The notes: generated from the sequence alone by a model not told the origin. A stretch of DNA of 64,000 nt from Allobosea sp. WAO (GCF_001509835.1 NZ_JXTJ01000010.1:124001-188000); one strand, 5' to 3'; positions 24,745 to 33,693 are shown, numbered from the stretch's first letter. Numbers and translations are program-made.

Positions 24745-25787
24745 GTGAACCCCGCCGATTGGTGACGCCAGAGCGCCGGGACGACGACAGCGAGAGTTCG
24801 CTGCGGCCGCTCTCGCTCGCCGATTTCACCGGCCAGGCGGCGGCGCGGGCCAATCTGCAGGTCTTCATCAACGCCGCGCGCACCCGCGGCGATGCGCTCG
24901 ACCATGTCCTGTTCGTCGGGCCGCCCGGCCTCGGCAAGACGACCCTGGCGCAGATCGTGGCGCGCGAGCTCGGCGTCAATTTCCGCTCGACCTCGGGACC
25001 AGTGATCGCCAAGGCCGGTGACCTTGCGGCGCAGCTCACCAATCTCGAAGAGCGCGACGTGCTCTTCATCGACGAGATCCACCGGCTCAATCCGGCCGTC
25101 GAGGAAATCCTCTATCCGGCGATGGAGGACTACCAGCTCGATCTGATCATCGGCGAGGGGCCGGCGGCGCGCTCGGTCAAAATCGACCTGCCGAAGTTCA
25201 CCCTGGTCGGCGCGACGACGCGGGCCGGTTTGCTGACGACGCCGCTGCGCGACCGCTTCGGCATTCCGGTCCGGCTGCAATTCTACACGGTCGAGGAACT
25301 GCAGGGCATCGTCGCGCGCGGCGCGCGGGTGCTCGGCGTGCCGATGTCGGATGACGGCGCCAACGAGATCGCGCGGCGCTCGCGCGGGACGCCGCGCATC
25401 GCCGGGCGCCTGCTCCGCCGGGTGCGTGACTTCGCGATCGTCGACGGCGATGCGATCGTCACCCGCAAGGTCGCCGACAAGGCGCTCAGCCTGCTTGAGG
25501 TCGACGGGATCGGCCTCGACCTGATGGACCGGCGCTATCTGACCATGGTCGCGGTGAATTTCGGTGGCGGCCCGGTCGGCATCGAGACCATCGCGGCGGC
25601 ACTCTCCGAGCCGCGCGACGCGATCGAGGAGATCATCGAGCCTTTCCTGCTGCAGCAGGGCTTTCTGCAGCGCACGCCGCGTGGGCGCCTTTTGACCGCG
25701 CATGCCTTCCGGCATCTCGGCATGGCCGAGCCCAAGCGCGATACGGCGCAGTTCGGATTGTTCGGCGACGAGGACGACGAGGCGTGA
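24741..25787 (+). CDS. ruvB: Holliday junction branch migration helicase RuvB
   Basis: A 348-residue AAA+ motor that drives branch migration with RuvA. Walker A is GPPGLGKTTLAQ (about residues 57-68) and Walker B is LFIDEIHRLNP. Sensor 1 lies in LVGATTRAGLLTTPLRDRFG, which also provides the arginine finger, and the C-terminal winged helix includes GFLQRTPRGRLLT. The start is GTG 24741, overlapping the acetyltransferase stop. The downstream DUF3828 gene again overlaps by GTGA. Confidence 0.95.
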   Translation: MSEPRRLVTPERRDDDSESSLRPLSLADFTGQAAARANLQVFINAARTRGDALDHVLFVGPPGLGKTTLAQIVARELGVNFRSTSGPVIAKAGDLAAQLTNLEERDVLFIDEIHRLNPAVEEILYPAMEDYQLDLIIGEGPAARSVKIDLPKFTLVGATTRAGLLTTPLRDRFGIPVRLQFYTVEELQGIVARGARVLGVPMSDDGANEIARRSRGTPRIAGRLLRRVRDFAIVDGDAIVTRKVADKALSLLEVDGIGLDLMDRRYLTMVAVNFGGGPVGIETIAAALSEPRDAIEEIIEPFLLQQGFLQRTPRGRLLTAHAFRHLGMAEPKRDTAQFGLFGDEDDEA

Positions 25788-26320
25788 CCGGCAGGGGTAA
25801 GACGCTAACGCTGGCACTCGCCCTTTCCGGGCAGATCGCCATGTCGGCCGCCCCGGTGCGAGCGGACGATGTCTCGCCACGCGGGCCTGTCGCAGAGGCC
25901 TACGCGATTACCATCAAGACGCTGAAGGGGGCCGGCAAGCCTGCCTGGCGGCCGCCACACCGGGACCGGCTGATGAGCCGGGAACTTGCCGCACTCTTCG
26001 CCCGCGACGATCTCTATCAGGAGGAGAGCGGCGAGATGGGCCAGATCGGCGCCGACCCTTTCCTCAATGGTCAGGACGGCGAGATCAAGAAGCTGAGCCT
26101 GGACACCATCCCGGTCGCGCCGGGCAAGGCGACGGTCATTGCCAGCTTCCGCAGCTTCGGCAAGCCCGTCGCCGTCCAGTTCAGGATGGTGCGGGAGAAT
26201 GGCGGCTGGCGCATCGACGACATCATCGACCAGTTCGACGGCAAGGACTACTCGGTCCGCGAGGCCCTGGCGCAGCCCTATGACTGCGGCTCGTTCATGG
26301 GCAAGCCCTGCAAGCGCTGA
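25784..26320 (+). CDS. DUF3828 domain secreted protein
   Basis: A 178-residue protein with a Sec signal (LTLALALSGQIAMSAAPVRA, residues 8-27) and a mature region resembling DUF3828. That is a small periplasmic NTF2-like fold with the ending WRIDDIIDQFDGKDYSVREAL. No catalytic residues are assigned in the family. The start is GTG at 25784 inside the ruvB stop, so it is coupled to ruvB. The two Cys near the C-terminus (DCGSFMGKPC) could form a disulphide. Confidence 0.7.
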   Translation: MTGRGKTLTLALALSGQIAMSAAPVRADDVSPRGPVAEAYAITIKTLKGAGKPAWRPPHRDRLMSRELAALFARDDLYQEESGEMGQIGADPFLNGQDGEIKKLSLDTIPVAPGKATVIASFRSFGKPVAVQFRMVRENGGWRIDDIIDQFDGKDYSVREALAQPYDCGSFMGKPCKR

Positions 26321-26338
26321 GACGCGCGGCGGCTTCGT

Positions 26339-26551
26339 CTACTGGCGCGCGAATTTGGATCGCTGCATGGCCGGAAGCTGGCCGGCATGATCGAGTGCGC
26401 CGGACGGCGCTTCGCGATCGCTCTCGATCGGCTGCATGCCCTGGTCGGGGTTGCGACTTTCCGGCCGGGCCGGCTCGGTTTCCGCCTTGCGCTTCCGATC
26501 CAGCGCCTTGCGGGCCTTGGCCTGCTGGGCCGCGTGTCGCAGCTTCTCCAT
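26339..26551 (-). CDS. Small basic hypothetical protein
   Basis: A 70-residue charged protein starting MEKLRHAAQQAKARKALDRK, with an N-terminal amphipathic basic helix and a Pro/Ser-rich tail. No family is recognised. The main support is a good ribosome site (GGAG 9 bases before ATG 26551) and its fit in the gap between two plus-strand genes. It may be a chance frame in GC-rich DNA. Confidence 0.4.
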   Translation of the reverse strand: MEKLRHAAQQAKARKALDRKRKAETEPARPESRNPDQGMQPIESDREAPSGALDHAGQLPAMQRSKFARQ

Positions 26552-26722
26552 CGACTTGGTCTCCGTCCGGTTGCCCGGTGATAACCTGTAGGGATTGGCG
26601 AGGTTCCCTTGCGGGCAGGAGCGGGCGGTTGTGGTCGCGCTGCCTTCGGGGCTAAAGCTCGCGGCACGCCCGCGAAAGGAAGCGCGGCTGTGCTCTCTGG
26701 AGCCGGCCGCCCGAGAGCCTCA

Positions 26723-27148
26723 ATGACCGAATCGAACGCTGCGCCCGCCGGCCACCGGATTTCCGTCCGCGTCTATTACGAGGACACTGACTTCTCCGGC
26801 GTCGTCTATCACGCCTCCTATCTGCGTTTCATGGAGCGCGGCCGCACCGAGCTGATCCGCGCGCTCGGGATCGAGCAGCGCGAGCTGTTCGACGGCGACC
26901 AGGCGCTCGGCTTCGCTGTCCGGCGCATGACGATTGATTTCGTCAGGCCGGCGGTGATGGACGATCTGCTGACGGTGGAGACGCGCCCGACGCTGGCGCG
27001 CGGCGCCACCATGGAGCTCGACCAGCGCATATTGCGCGGCGAGGAAGTGCTGATCACGGCACAGGTCAAGGTCGCCTGCGTCGGTGGCGGCAAGGCGCGG
27101 CGCATCCCCGACGTGCTGAGGCACCGGCTGGGGCTCGAGATCGTCTGA
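26723..27148 (+). CDS. ybgC: Tol-Pal system acyl-CoA thioesterase YbgC
   Basis: A 141-residue hot-dog-fold thioesterase. The catalytic Asp lies in YYEDTDFSGVVYHASYLRFMER, the standard YbgC signature, followed by FVRPAVMDDLLTVET. YbgC enzymes hydrolyse short or medium acyl-CoA or acyl-ACP and are encoded with tolQRAB-pal, possibly linking lipid supply to envelope constriction. The ATG at 26723 is chosen because the conserved fold begins about 10 residues in. A TetR gene and a DUF2852 gene separate it from tolQ here. Confidence 0.9.
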   Translation: MTESNAAPAGHRISVRVYYEDTDFSGVVYHASYLRFMERGRTELIRALGIEQRELFDGDQALGFAVRRMTIDFVRPAVMDDLLTVETRPTLARGATMELDQRILRGEEVLITAQVKVACVGGGKARRIPDVLRHRLGLEIV

Positions 27149-27187
27149 GCGGGGCTGCTCGGACTGGCATCGACCCGGTCCGAGCGC

Positions 27188-27208
27188 CATGTTAGTGCCC
27201 GTAACATG
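27188..27208. promoter_or_regulatory. Palindromic operator overlapping the TetR start codon
   Basis: CATGTTA-N7-TAACATG forms perfect 7-bp arms, and the TetR ATG (27206) lies in the right arm. No Shine-Dalgarno precedes that ATG, so the transcript may be leaderless. Self-binding by the TetR product is the simplest reading. Confidence 0.65.
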
Positions 27209-27853
27209 AGCTGGAAACGCGACGAGCCCGGTCAGCCGCGGGGCTATCACCACGGCAACCTCAAGGAAGCGCTGATCCGCGCCGCGCTCGGCCTGATCGG
27301 CGAGAAGGGGCCGAACGGCTTCACCTTCGCCGAAGCGGCCCGCATGGCCGGCGTCAGTCCCGCCGCGCCCTATCGCCATTATCGCGACCGCGACGAATTG
27401 CTGGCCGATGTCGCGGTGCGCGGCTTCATTGCCTTCGAGGCCGCCCTGGCCAAGGCCTGGGATGGCGGCAAGCCCGATCCGGAAACCGCCTTCCACCGGC
27501 TCGGCCGGGCCTATCTCGCCTTCGCGCATGACGAGCCGGCCTTCTATTCGGCGATGTTCGAGGCCGGCGTGCCGCTCGATGCCAGCCCGGAATTGCGGGC
27601 CGCCGCCGACCGCTCCTTCCAGCAATTGCGCCAGGCCGCCGAGACGCTGATCGCGGCATTGCCGCAGGGTAAGCGGCCGCCGGCCCTGATGATGGCGCTG
27701 CATATCTGGGCGATGTCGCATGGCGTCGCCGCCCTGTTCGGCCGGGCCGATGGCGGCAGGCGGCCCTTGCCGATGTCGGCCTCCGACCTGCTGGAGGCCG
27801 GGATGCTGGTCTACCTCAAGGGCCTCGGCCTGCCGCCCGAGCAGGCTGGCTGA
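27206..27853 (+). CDS. TetR/AcrR regulator with WHG-type C-terminal domain
   Basis: A 215-residue TetR-family regulator. The helix-turn-helix is at residues 17-62 (YHHGNLKEALIRAALGLIGEKG, then EAARMAGVSPAAPYRHYRDRDELLA). The YHHGNL start and the C-terminal segment HIWAMSHGVAALFG identify the WHG (TetR_C_13) subgroup, often found beside lipid or efflux genes. It lies between ybgC and DUF2852/tolQ, which is not the usual tol-pal neighbourhood. A palindrome over its start suggests autorepression. Target genes elsewhere cannot be excluded. Confidence 0.87.
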   Translation: MSWKRDEPGQPRGYHHGNLKEALIRAALGLIGEKGPNGFTFAEAARMAGVSPAAPYRHYRDRDELLADVAVRGFIAFEAALAKAWDGGKPDPETAFHRLGRAYLAFAHDEPAFYSAMFEAGVPLDASPELRAAADRSFQQLRQAAETLIAALPQGKRPPALMMALHIWAMSHGVAALFGRADGGRRPLPMSASDLLEAGMLVYLKGLGLPPEQAG

Positions 27854-27879
27854 ACGTTCTCCTCACTTCTTCGGTTCAT

Positions 27880-27994
27880 CGTCATCCCGGGCGCAGCGAA
27901 GCGGAGAACCGGGATCCATTCCGGAGCCTTTCTCGGAAAGATTCAGGCATGGATTCCGGATCAGCACCGCTGACGCGGCCTGTCCGGGATGACA
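27880..27994. repeat. Palindromic intergenic repeat, CGTCATCCCGGG family
   Basis: The element starts CGTCATCCCGGGCGCAGCGA and ends TGTCCGGGATGACA, with an inner pair GGATCCATTCCGGA / GGATTCCGGATCA. It shares terminal CGTCAT/ATGAC(G/A) style with the elements at 20807 and 43412. It fills most of the TetR-DUF2852 gap. Confidence 0.75.
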
Positions 27995-28065
27995 AGTCAG
28001 GGAAGGTGTCTGCCCAAAAAATTGGAGCCCTCCGTCTTGAAACGCTTGGCAGCTGCGGCCAGATA

Positions 28066-28088
28066 TGTGAATGTGATTTACATTCACA
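28066..28088. promoter_or_regulatory. 23-bp operator-like palindrome upstream of the DUF2852 gene
   Basis: TGTGAATGT-GATTT-ACATTCACA has perfect 9-bp arms and ends 75 bases before the DUF2852 start. It resembles AcrR/TetR-type operators built on GAATGT...ACATTC, and differs from the operator of the neighbouring TetR gene. The regulator is unknown. Confidence 0.6.
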
Positions 28089-28163
28089 CCGTCGGCATCC
28101 GCCGATCGGGGAGGTTGGCCGGCAGCGGCATCCGCCGCCGCCATTCAGTTTCGAGAGGGAACG

Positions 28164-28613
28164 ATGCCGATCGTCGCCAAGCTTGACGAATATGGGAAAG
28201 GAGCCTGGCTCGCATTCGCAGTGCTCGGTTTCATCATCTTCTGGCCGCTGGGTCTGGCGACCCTGGTCTTTCTGTTTTGGAGTGGACGCATGGGACATGG
28301 TTGCGGACAAGAGCGTTACGAGCACCGGATGAGCCGCCTGCAGGACAAGATGGACCGCCTGCGCGATCGCATGGGCGGCGGGCAGGGCTGGGGCCGCTCC
28401 GGCTTCGGCGGTTGGGGGCGTGGTCCCTCCAGCGGCAACCGCGCCTTCGACGAGTACCGCGAGGAGACGCTGCGTCGCCTCGAGGATGAGCAGCGCGAAT
28501 TCCAGGATTTCCTCGGCCGGCTGCGCATGGCCAAGGACAAGGCCGAGTTCGACGAGTTCATGGGCGAGCGCCGCCGGGCTGCGCCGGATGCCGAGGCCCC
28601 CGGCAACGCCTGA
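28164..28613 (+). CDS. DUF2852 membrane protein
   Basis: A 149-residue protein of DUF2852, restricted mainly to Rhizobiales. An N-terminal membrane helix (WLAFAVLGFIIFWPLGLATLVFLFW, residues 14-38) carries the conserved FWPLGL. It is followed by a coiled region (RMSRLQDKMDRLRDRM), a Gly/Trp-rich linker, and the helix ETLRRLEDEQREFQDFLGRLRMAKDKAEFDEFM that defines the family's C-terminus. Function unknown. A 23-bp palindrome upstream and a strong terminator downstream mark it as a single-gene unit between TetR and tolQ. Confidence 0.8.
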   Translation: MPIVAKLDEYGKGAWLAFAVLGFIIFWPLGLATLVFLFWSGRMGHGCGQERYEHRMSRLQDKMDRLRDRMGGGQGWGRSGFGGWGRGPSSGNRAFDEYREETLRRLEDEQREFQDFLGRLRMAKDKAEFDEFMGERRRAAPDAEAPGNA

Positions 28614-28640
28614 TCGCATCAGCGACCCCACAGCTTTCGC

Positions 28641-28674
28641 GGCCCGCTTCCCTCTGGGAGGCGGGCCGTTTTGC
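28641..28674 (+). terminator. Terminator after the DUF2852 gene
   Basis: GGCCCGCTTCCC pairs with GGGAGGCGGGCC (one wobble) around a 3-base loop, followed by GTTTTGCTTT. It begins 28 bases after the stop. Confidence 0.85.
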
Positions 28675-29143
28675 TTTGGCGACTCGCTAGCCGGCTCCGC
28701 GTTCCTGCAACGCCTCGTCACGAGCAAGATCAGGCTGAAGGCGCCTTGGTCGGCAGAGCAGTATCGCCGCAGGCAGGCCGGGTCGGGTGCTTGCCTGCCG
28801 GGCGCGCGGCGTCACCTTTCAGCGCTTGGGGCAGGGCGGCCAGGCGTTTGCACCTGTGCATTTACGCCCTTGCGCGCGCCGCCGCTGTTCGCCGCAGGCC
28901 CGGCGCCATAACCCGATGTTAACCACGAGGGCTGTTAAGGTTGATCGGGCCTTAATCCGAAACAAGGCCTTTGGCGCGCCGAATATCGCCGTTTGGCCCA
29001 TCTTTCGCCGGATTCAGCGGCGATTGGTTCTGACGGCATATCCCCGGAGCGCAGATCGGGCGGCGGCGCGAACTTCGCGACGCGTCTAGCGGGCTGTGCG
29101 GAGTCGGTCGGATTTCGCATCGGCCAGGCAGAAGGATGACAGG
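28675..29143 (+). promoter_or_regulatory. Leader region of the tolQRAB operon
   Basis: This stretch of about 470 bases contains no credible gene; open frames in it are Arg-rich and lack ribosome sites. TTAACCAC at 28919-28926, followed by TGTTAAGG, resembles CtrA half-sites but without the TTAA-N7-TTAA spacing. AAGGA at 29132-29136 is the tolQ ribosome site. The tolQ promoter must lie here, but I could not pick a convincing -35/-10 pair. Confidence 0.35.
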
Positions 29144-29857
<714 letters not shown>

Positions 29858-29869
29858 GGGGCGGCGCGG

Positions 29870-30316
29870 ATGGGCATGTCAGCCGCAGCCGGCGCCAAGG
29901 CCGGGGGACGTCGCAGCCGCCGCAGACGGCACGGCGCCATCGCCGAGATCAACATGACGCCGTTCATCGACGTCATGCTGGTGCTCCTGATCATCTTCAT
30001 GGTCGCGGCGCCGCTGATCGCGTCCGGCGTGCCGATCGACCTGCCGCAGACCGGCGCCAAGCCGATCAATGTCGACCAGAAGCCGATCACCATCGCCATC
30101 GACGACAAGGGCCAGATCTTCCTGCAGGACCAGCCGACGCTGGAGCCCGATCTCGTGCAGAAACTCCAGGCGATCGCCAAGCAGGGCTTCGACGACCGGA
30201 TCTATGTCCGTGGCCACAAGCAGGTCGACTACGGCCGCGTCGCCTCGGTGATGTCGACGATCACCAGCGCCGGCTTCAAGCGCGTCGCGCTGGTCACCGA
30301 GCCGAGCGCGCGGTGA
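29870..30316 (+). CDS. tolR: Tol-Pal system protein TolR
   Basis: A 148-residue ExbD/TolR protein with one membrane helix near residues 30-52. The helix carries the proton-conducting Asp in AEINMTPFIDVMLVLLIIFMV. The periplasmic domain (PLIASGVPIDLPQT onward, ending VASVMSTITSAGFKRVALV) has the typical TolR length. An alternative ATG lies two codons downstream. It works with TolQ to move TolA. It lies in tolQ-tolR-tolA-tolB order with short spacers. Confidence 0.94.
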   Translation: MGMSAAAGAKAGGRRSRRRRHGAIAEINMTPFIDVMLVLLIIFMVAAPLIASGVPIDLPQTGAKPINVDQKPITIAIDDKGQIFLQDQPTLEPDLVQKLQAIAKQGFDDRIYVRGHKQVDYGRVASVMSTITSAGFKRVALVTEPSAR

Positions 30317-30335
30317 ACGGGGGAGTCTGACGGCG

Positions 30336-31484
30336 TTGAAGATCTCCAGTTCCGAACCGGGCATGGCGATATCCGCCCTTGGCCACGCGACCTTCCTGGT
30401 CGCGGGGCTGCTGGCGTTTTCCTCGCCGAACCCGCTGCCGGAGCATATGGAAGCGATCGCCGTCGAGGTCATCGATCCTTCCGCGCTGAACCAGGTGACG
30501 CGCGGCGAGCGCCAGGCCGAGAAGGTGCAGGAGCAGCCGCAGCAGCGCGCCGAGCGCCAGTCCGAGATCGTCGAGCGCAAGGAGGCCGGCGAGGCTAAGC
30601 ACGACACGCCGGCGCCGCCCTCGCGGCCGGCCGAGCTCAAGGTCGCTGATGAGAATGTCGCGGCACCGTTGCCGCCGTCGCGGCCGACCCCGAAGCCGAC
30701 GCCGCCGGCCGAACCGGTGAAGCAGCCGCCGCAGAAGACCGAGCAGGCCGCGGCCCGCGAGGCCGAGCAGCGCCGCGAGGAGCTGGCGAAGCTGGCCGAG
30801 GAGGCCGAGCGCGAGAGCAAGGCCAAGCAGGCCGAGGAAGAGGCAAAGGCGGCCGCCAAGGCGAAGGCCGAAGCGGAGGCGCAGGCCAAGGCGGAAGCCG
30901 CCAAGCTCGCCAAGGCGAAGGCGGAAGCCGAAGCCAAGGCCAAGGCGGAAGCCGAGCAGAAGGCGAAGCTCGCGGCGGAAGCCAAGGCGAAGCGCGAGGC
31001 TGAGGCGAAGGCCAAGCGCGAGGCCGAGATCGCCAAGAATTTCAATCCGAACGACATCGCCAAGCTGCTGCAGTCGAAGGAGCAGGCGCAGTCCTCGGGA
31101 GCGAGCGCGCCGCAGGTCAACCGCACGGCATCGCTCGGCACCCAGACCGGCTCGTCGCAGAAGCTCTCGCCCTCGCTGCGGGCTCAGCTGATGGGCATCA
31201 TCCAGGACCAGCTGCAGAAATGCTGGAACGTGCCGATCGCGCTGCAGAGCTCGCCGCGTCCGGTGGTCCCGCAGGTGCGGATGAAGCTCAACACCGACGG
31301 CTCGCTGCTCGGCCAGGCGAGCGTGACCAATTCCTCGTCCGACCCGCTCTTCCGGGTCGCGGCGGATTCGGCGCTGACGGCGACGCGGCGCTGCTCGCCG
31401 CTGCGTATTCCCGCTCAGTTTGCCGCGTATTATGACGATTGGCGCGATGTCGTCGTCAATTTCGACGCAAGGGACGTGCTGTGA
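30336..31484 (+). CDS. tolA: Tol-Pal system protein TolA
   Basis: A 382-residue TolA. An N-terminal membrane anchor (AISALGHATFLVAGLLAF, about residues 10-27) is followed by a Pro-rich segment, then a long Ala/Lys/Glu helix (about residues 135-235) made of repeats such as AKAEAEAKAKAE. The C-terminal domain near 275-382 contains LMGIIQDQLQKCWNVP. It spans the periplasm to contact Pal and TolB. The start is TTG at 30336, which directly gives MKISSSEPGMAISALGH, with a strong GGGGGAG upstream and no ATG in place. The end overlaps the tolB start by GTGA. Confidence 0.93.
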   Translation: MKISSSEPGMAISALGHATFLVAGLLAFSSPNPLPEHMEAIAVEVIDPSALNQVTRGERQAEKVQEQPQQRAERQSEIVERKEAGEAKHDTPAPPSRPAELKVADENVAAPLPPSRPTPKPTPPAEPVKQPPQKTEQAAAREAEQRREELAKLAEEAERESKAKQAEEEAKAAAKAKAEAEAQAKAEAAKLAKAKAEAEAKAKAEAEQKAKLAAEAKAKREAEAKAKREAEIAKNFNPNDIAKLLQSKEQAQSSGASAPQVNRTASLGTQTGSSQKLSPSLRAQLMGIIQDQLQKCWNVPIALQSSPRPVVPQVRMKLNTDGSLLGQASVTNSSSDPLFRVAADSALTATRRCSPLRIPAQFAAYYDDWRDVVVNFDARDVL

Positions 31485-32854
31485 CCGCGATCGACCGCTA
31501 CTCTCTCCCCCTTATCCGGACGGCGCCGCGCGCATCCGGGCTGACGCGCCGCCATGCCCTGGCTCTCGGCGGTGCCGCGCTTGCCGGCACGATGCTGCTG
31601 CCGGCCGCGGCTCGGTCCGAGCTGGTCATCGACCTGCGCAAGGGCACCTTCCAGCCGATGCCGATCGCGATCGCGGATTTCGCGGGCGAGGGGGGCATTC
31701 AGGTCTCCGGCATCATCACCAACAACTTGAAGCGCTGCGGCTATTTCCTGCCGATCGAGAAGGCGCGCCACCCCGAGAAGAACCCGCCCTTCGACAGCGT
31801 CCCGCAATTCGAGGCGTGGAAATCGGCCGGCATCCAGGCGCTGGTGACGGGGCGCGTCTCGCGCGACGGCTCCGGCCGCCTCAAGGCCGAGTTCCGGCTC
31901 TGGGACGTGCTGACCGGCGAGCAGATCGACGGCCAGCAATACTTCACCGACCCCAATAATTCCCGCCGCGTCGGCCACATCATCTCGGATGCGGTGTTCA
32001 GCAAGGTCACCGGCGTCGGCGGCTTCTTCGACACCCGCGTCGTCTTCGTCGACGAATCCGGCTCGAAGGAGAGCCGGCGCAAGCGGCTCGCGATCATGGA
32101 CCAGGACGGCGCCAATGTGCGCTACCTGACCGATGGCGCGATCTCGGTGGTGACGCCGCGGTTCTCGCCGGTGGCGCAGGAAGTCACCTACATGGCGCAG
32201 CGCACCGGCGAGCAGCCGCGCGTCCATGTCTTGAACATCGAGACCGGCCAGCGCCAGGTCGTCGGCAACTTCCCGGATATGACGACGAGCCCGCGCTTCT
32301 CGCCGAACGGCGCGCGCATCGCGCTCAGCCTGCAGCAGGGCGGCAATGCCAATCTCTACGCGATCGACATCGGCTCGCGCACCACGACGCGGCTGACCTC
32401 GACCCCAGCGATCGACACCTCGCCCTCCTATTCGCCCGATGGCGCGCAGATCGTCTTCGAGAGCGATCGCGGTGGCTCGCAGCAGCTCTATGTGATGGGC
32501 GCCGGCGGCGGGGAGGGCAAGCGCATCTCCTTCGGCCAGGGCTCCTATTCGCAGCCTTCCTGGTCGCCGCGCGGCGATCTCATTGCCTTCACGCGTCAGG
32601 GCGGCGGCGCCTTCTCGATCGGCGTGATGCGGCCCGACGGCTCGGGCGAGCGCATCCTCACCGAGGGCTTCCACAACGAGGCGCCGAACTGGGCGCCGAA
32701 CGGCCAGTACATCATGTTCTTCCGCGACCCCGGCGGCCAGTCGGGCGGCAAGCTCTACATGGTCGACATCACCGGCCGGGTCGAAATCCCGGTGCCGACG
32801 CCGGCCTTCGCCTCCGACCCGACCTGGTCGCCGCTTTTGACCGCAGCGCGCTGA
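31481..32854 (+). CDS. tolB: Tol-Pal beta-propeller protein TolB, with Tat-like signal
   Basis: A 457-residue periplasmic TolB. The N-domain includes PIAIADFAGEGGIQVSGIITNNLKRCGYF. The beta-propeller repeats read as SPRFSPNGARIALSLQ, SPSYSPDGAQIVFESDRGG and QPSWSPRGDLIAFTRQGGG, ending NWAPNGQYIMFFRD. It binds Pal and regulates TolA access. The GTG at 31481 overlaps the tolA stop. The signal peptide reads LTRRHALALGGAALAGTMLL, with consecutive arginines before the hydrophobic core. This resembles a twin-arginine signal rather than the Sec signal of E. coli TolB. Confidence 0.92.
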   Translation: MTAIDRYSLPLIRTAPRASGLTRRHALALGGAALAGTMLLPAAARSELVIDLRKGTFQPMPIAIADFAGEGGIQVSGIITNNLKRCGYFLPIEKARHPEKNPPFDSVPQFEAWKSAGIQALVTGRVSRDGSGRLKAEFRLWDVLTGEQIDGQQYFTDPNNSRRVGHIISDAVFSKVTGVGGFFDTRVVFVDESGSKESRRKRLAIMDQDGANVRYLTDGAISVVTPRFSPVAQEVTYMAQRTGEQPRVHVLNIETGQRQVVGNFPDMTTSPRFSPNGARIALSLQQGGNANLYAIDIGSRTTTRLTSTPAIDTSPSYSPDGAQIVFESDRGGSQQLYVMGAGGGEGKRISFGQGSYSQPSWSPRGDLIAFTRQGGGAFSIGVMRPDGSGERILTEGFHNEAPNWAPNGQYIMFFRDPGGQSGGKLYMVDITGRVEIPVPTPAFASDPTWSPLLTAAR

Positions 32855-32969
32855 GGCTCTGCGGCCGGCCTCGTTCACGAGCCGGTGAGCGAGGCTTCCG
32901 CTTCGCGGCCATGACACGTTCTCCTTTCACCGTCGGCGTTGCAACGCCCCGGCCTTGAAGGGAGAGCGG

Positions 32970-33638
32970 ATGGCGCAGACGAGTCCCGACCGCGACGATG
33001 CCGAAGACCTAGCCACGCTGCCGTCACGGCGCGGCAGGTGGATCGTGCTCGGACTGCTCTTCGCCATCGTGCTCGGCTACTGGCTCTCGCCCTATGTCGG
33101 TGCGGCGCGCCTTGCCCAGGCAGCCAATGCCGGAGCGACGGACGAGGTCCTCACCCGCATCGATCTTCCGGCGCTGCGCATGTCTTTCGCCCGCCAGATC
33201 GTCCGCACCTATATCTCCCGCAATCCGCAGGCGCGCGGGCTCGATCCGCTCGCCCGCCAGGTCGTCGCCGGAGCGGCGACGGGCTTCGTCGATGCGATCA
33301 TTGCCGAGCATCTCACGCCTGCGGCGATAGCCGCATTGCTGACCGAACGAGGCTCGGCGACATCCGCGGGCGAATTCCTGGGGCCGGGGCTGGCGCTGCC
33401 CCGGGCCGGTGGGTTCGGCGATGCCTGGACGCTGTTCTGGAATTCCGGATTCGACGGTCTGGCGAGCTTCGCGGTGACGGTGCCCCCGAAGGCTGCGTCC
33501 GCGGACGAACAGGACGCCTATCGGCTGCGCTTCGGGCTTTCCGGAATGTACTGGAAGCTGCGCGCGCTCGAGCTGCCGAGGGCGGTGCTCGCCCGGCTCG
33601 CGGACGAACTGAAGAGCCGCACCGACCGCGCCTCTTGA
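32970..33638 (+). CDS. DUF2939 membrane-anchored protein
   Basis: A 222-residue protein with one N-terminal membrane helix (WIVLGLLFAIVLGYWLSPYVGA, about residues 25-46) and a periplasmic region resembling DUF2939. The family hallmark YWxSPY at the helix end is followed by LPALRMSFARQIV. Function unknown. The ATG at 32970 has AAGGGAG 8 bases upstream, better than the TTG at 32955. It separates tolB from pal; in many relatives these two are adjacent. Confidence 0.72.
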   Translation: MAQTSPDRDDAEDLATLPSRRGRWIVLGLLFAIVLGYWLSPYVGAARLAQAANAGATDEVLTRIDLPALRMSFARQIVRTYISRNPQARGLDPLARQVVAGAATGFVDAIIAEHLTPAAIAALLTERGSATSAGEFLGPGLALPRAGGFGDAWTLFWNSGFDGLASFAVTVPPKAASADEQDAYRLRFGLSGMYWKLRALELPRAVLARLADELKSRTDRAS

Positions 33639-33685
33639 TGCAATTCTGTCACAGCAACGGGAATGCGGTCATTCGAGAGATTTGG

Positions 33686-33693
33686 TTAACCAT
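33686..33693 (+). promoter_or_regulatory. CtrA half-site-like motif upstream of pal
   Basis: TTAACCAT lies 125 bases before the pal start. It matches the CtrA half-site but is only 8 bases, so chance occurrence is quite possible. Confidence 0.3.

Noticed and set aside
28919..28945. CtrA full site before tolQ
   Set aside because: The TTAA copies are 12-13 bases apart instead of 7, so only a weak half-site remains.
28787..29089. A 100-codon frame in the tolQ leader
   Set aside because: Arg/Cys-rich translation, no ribosome site and no family resemblance.
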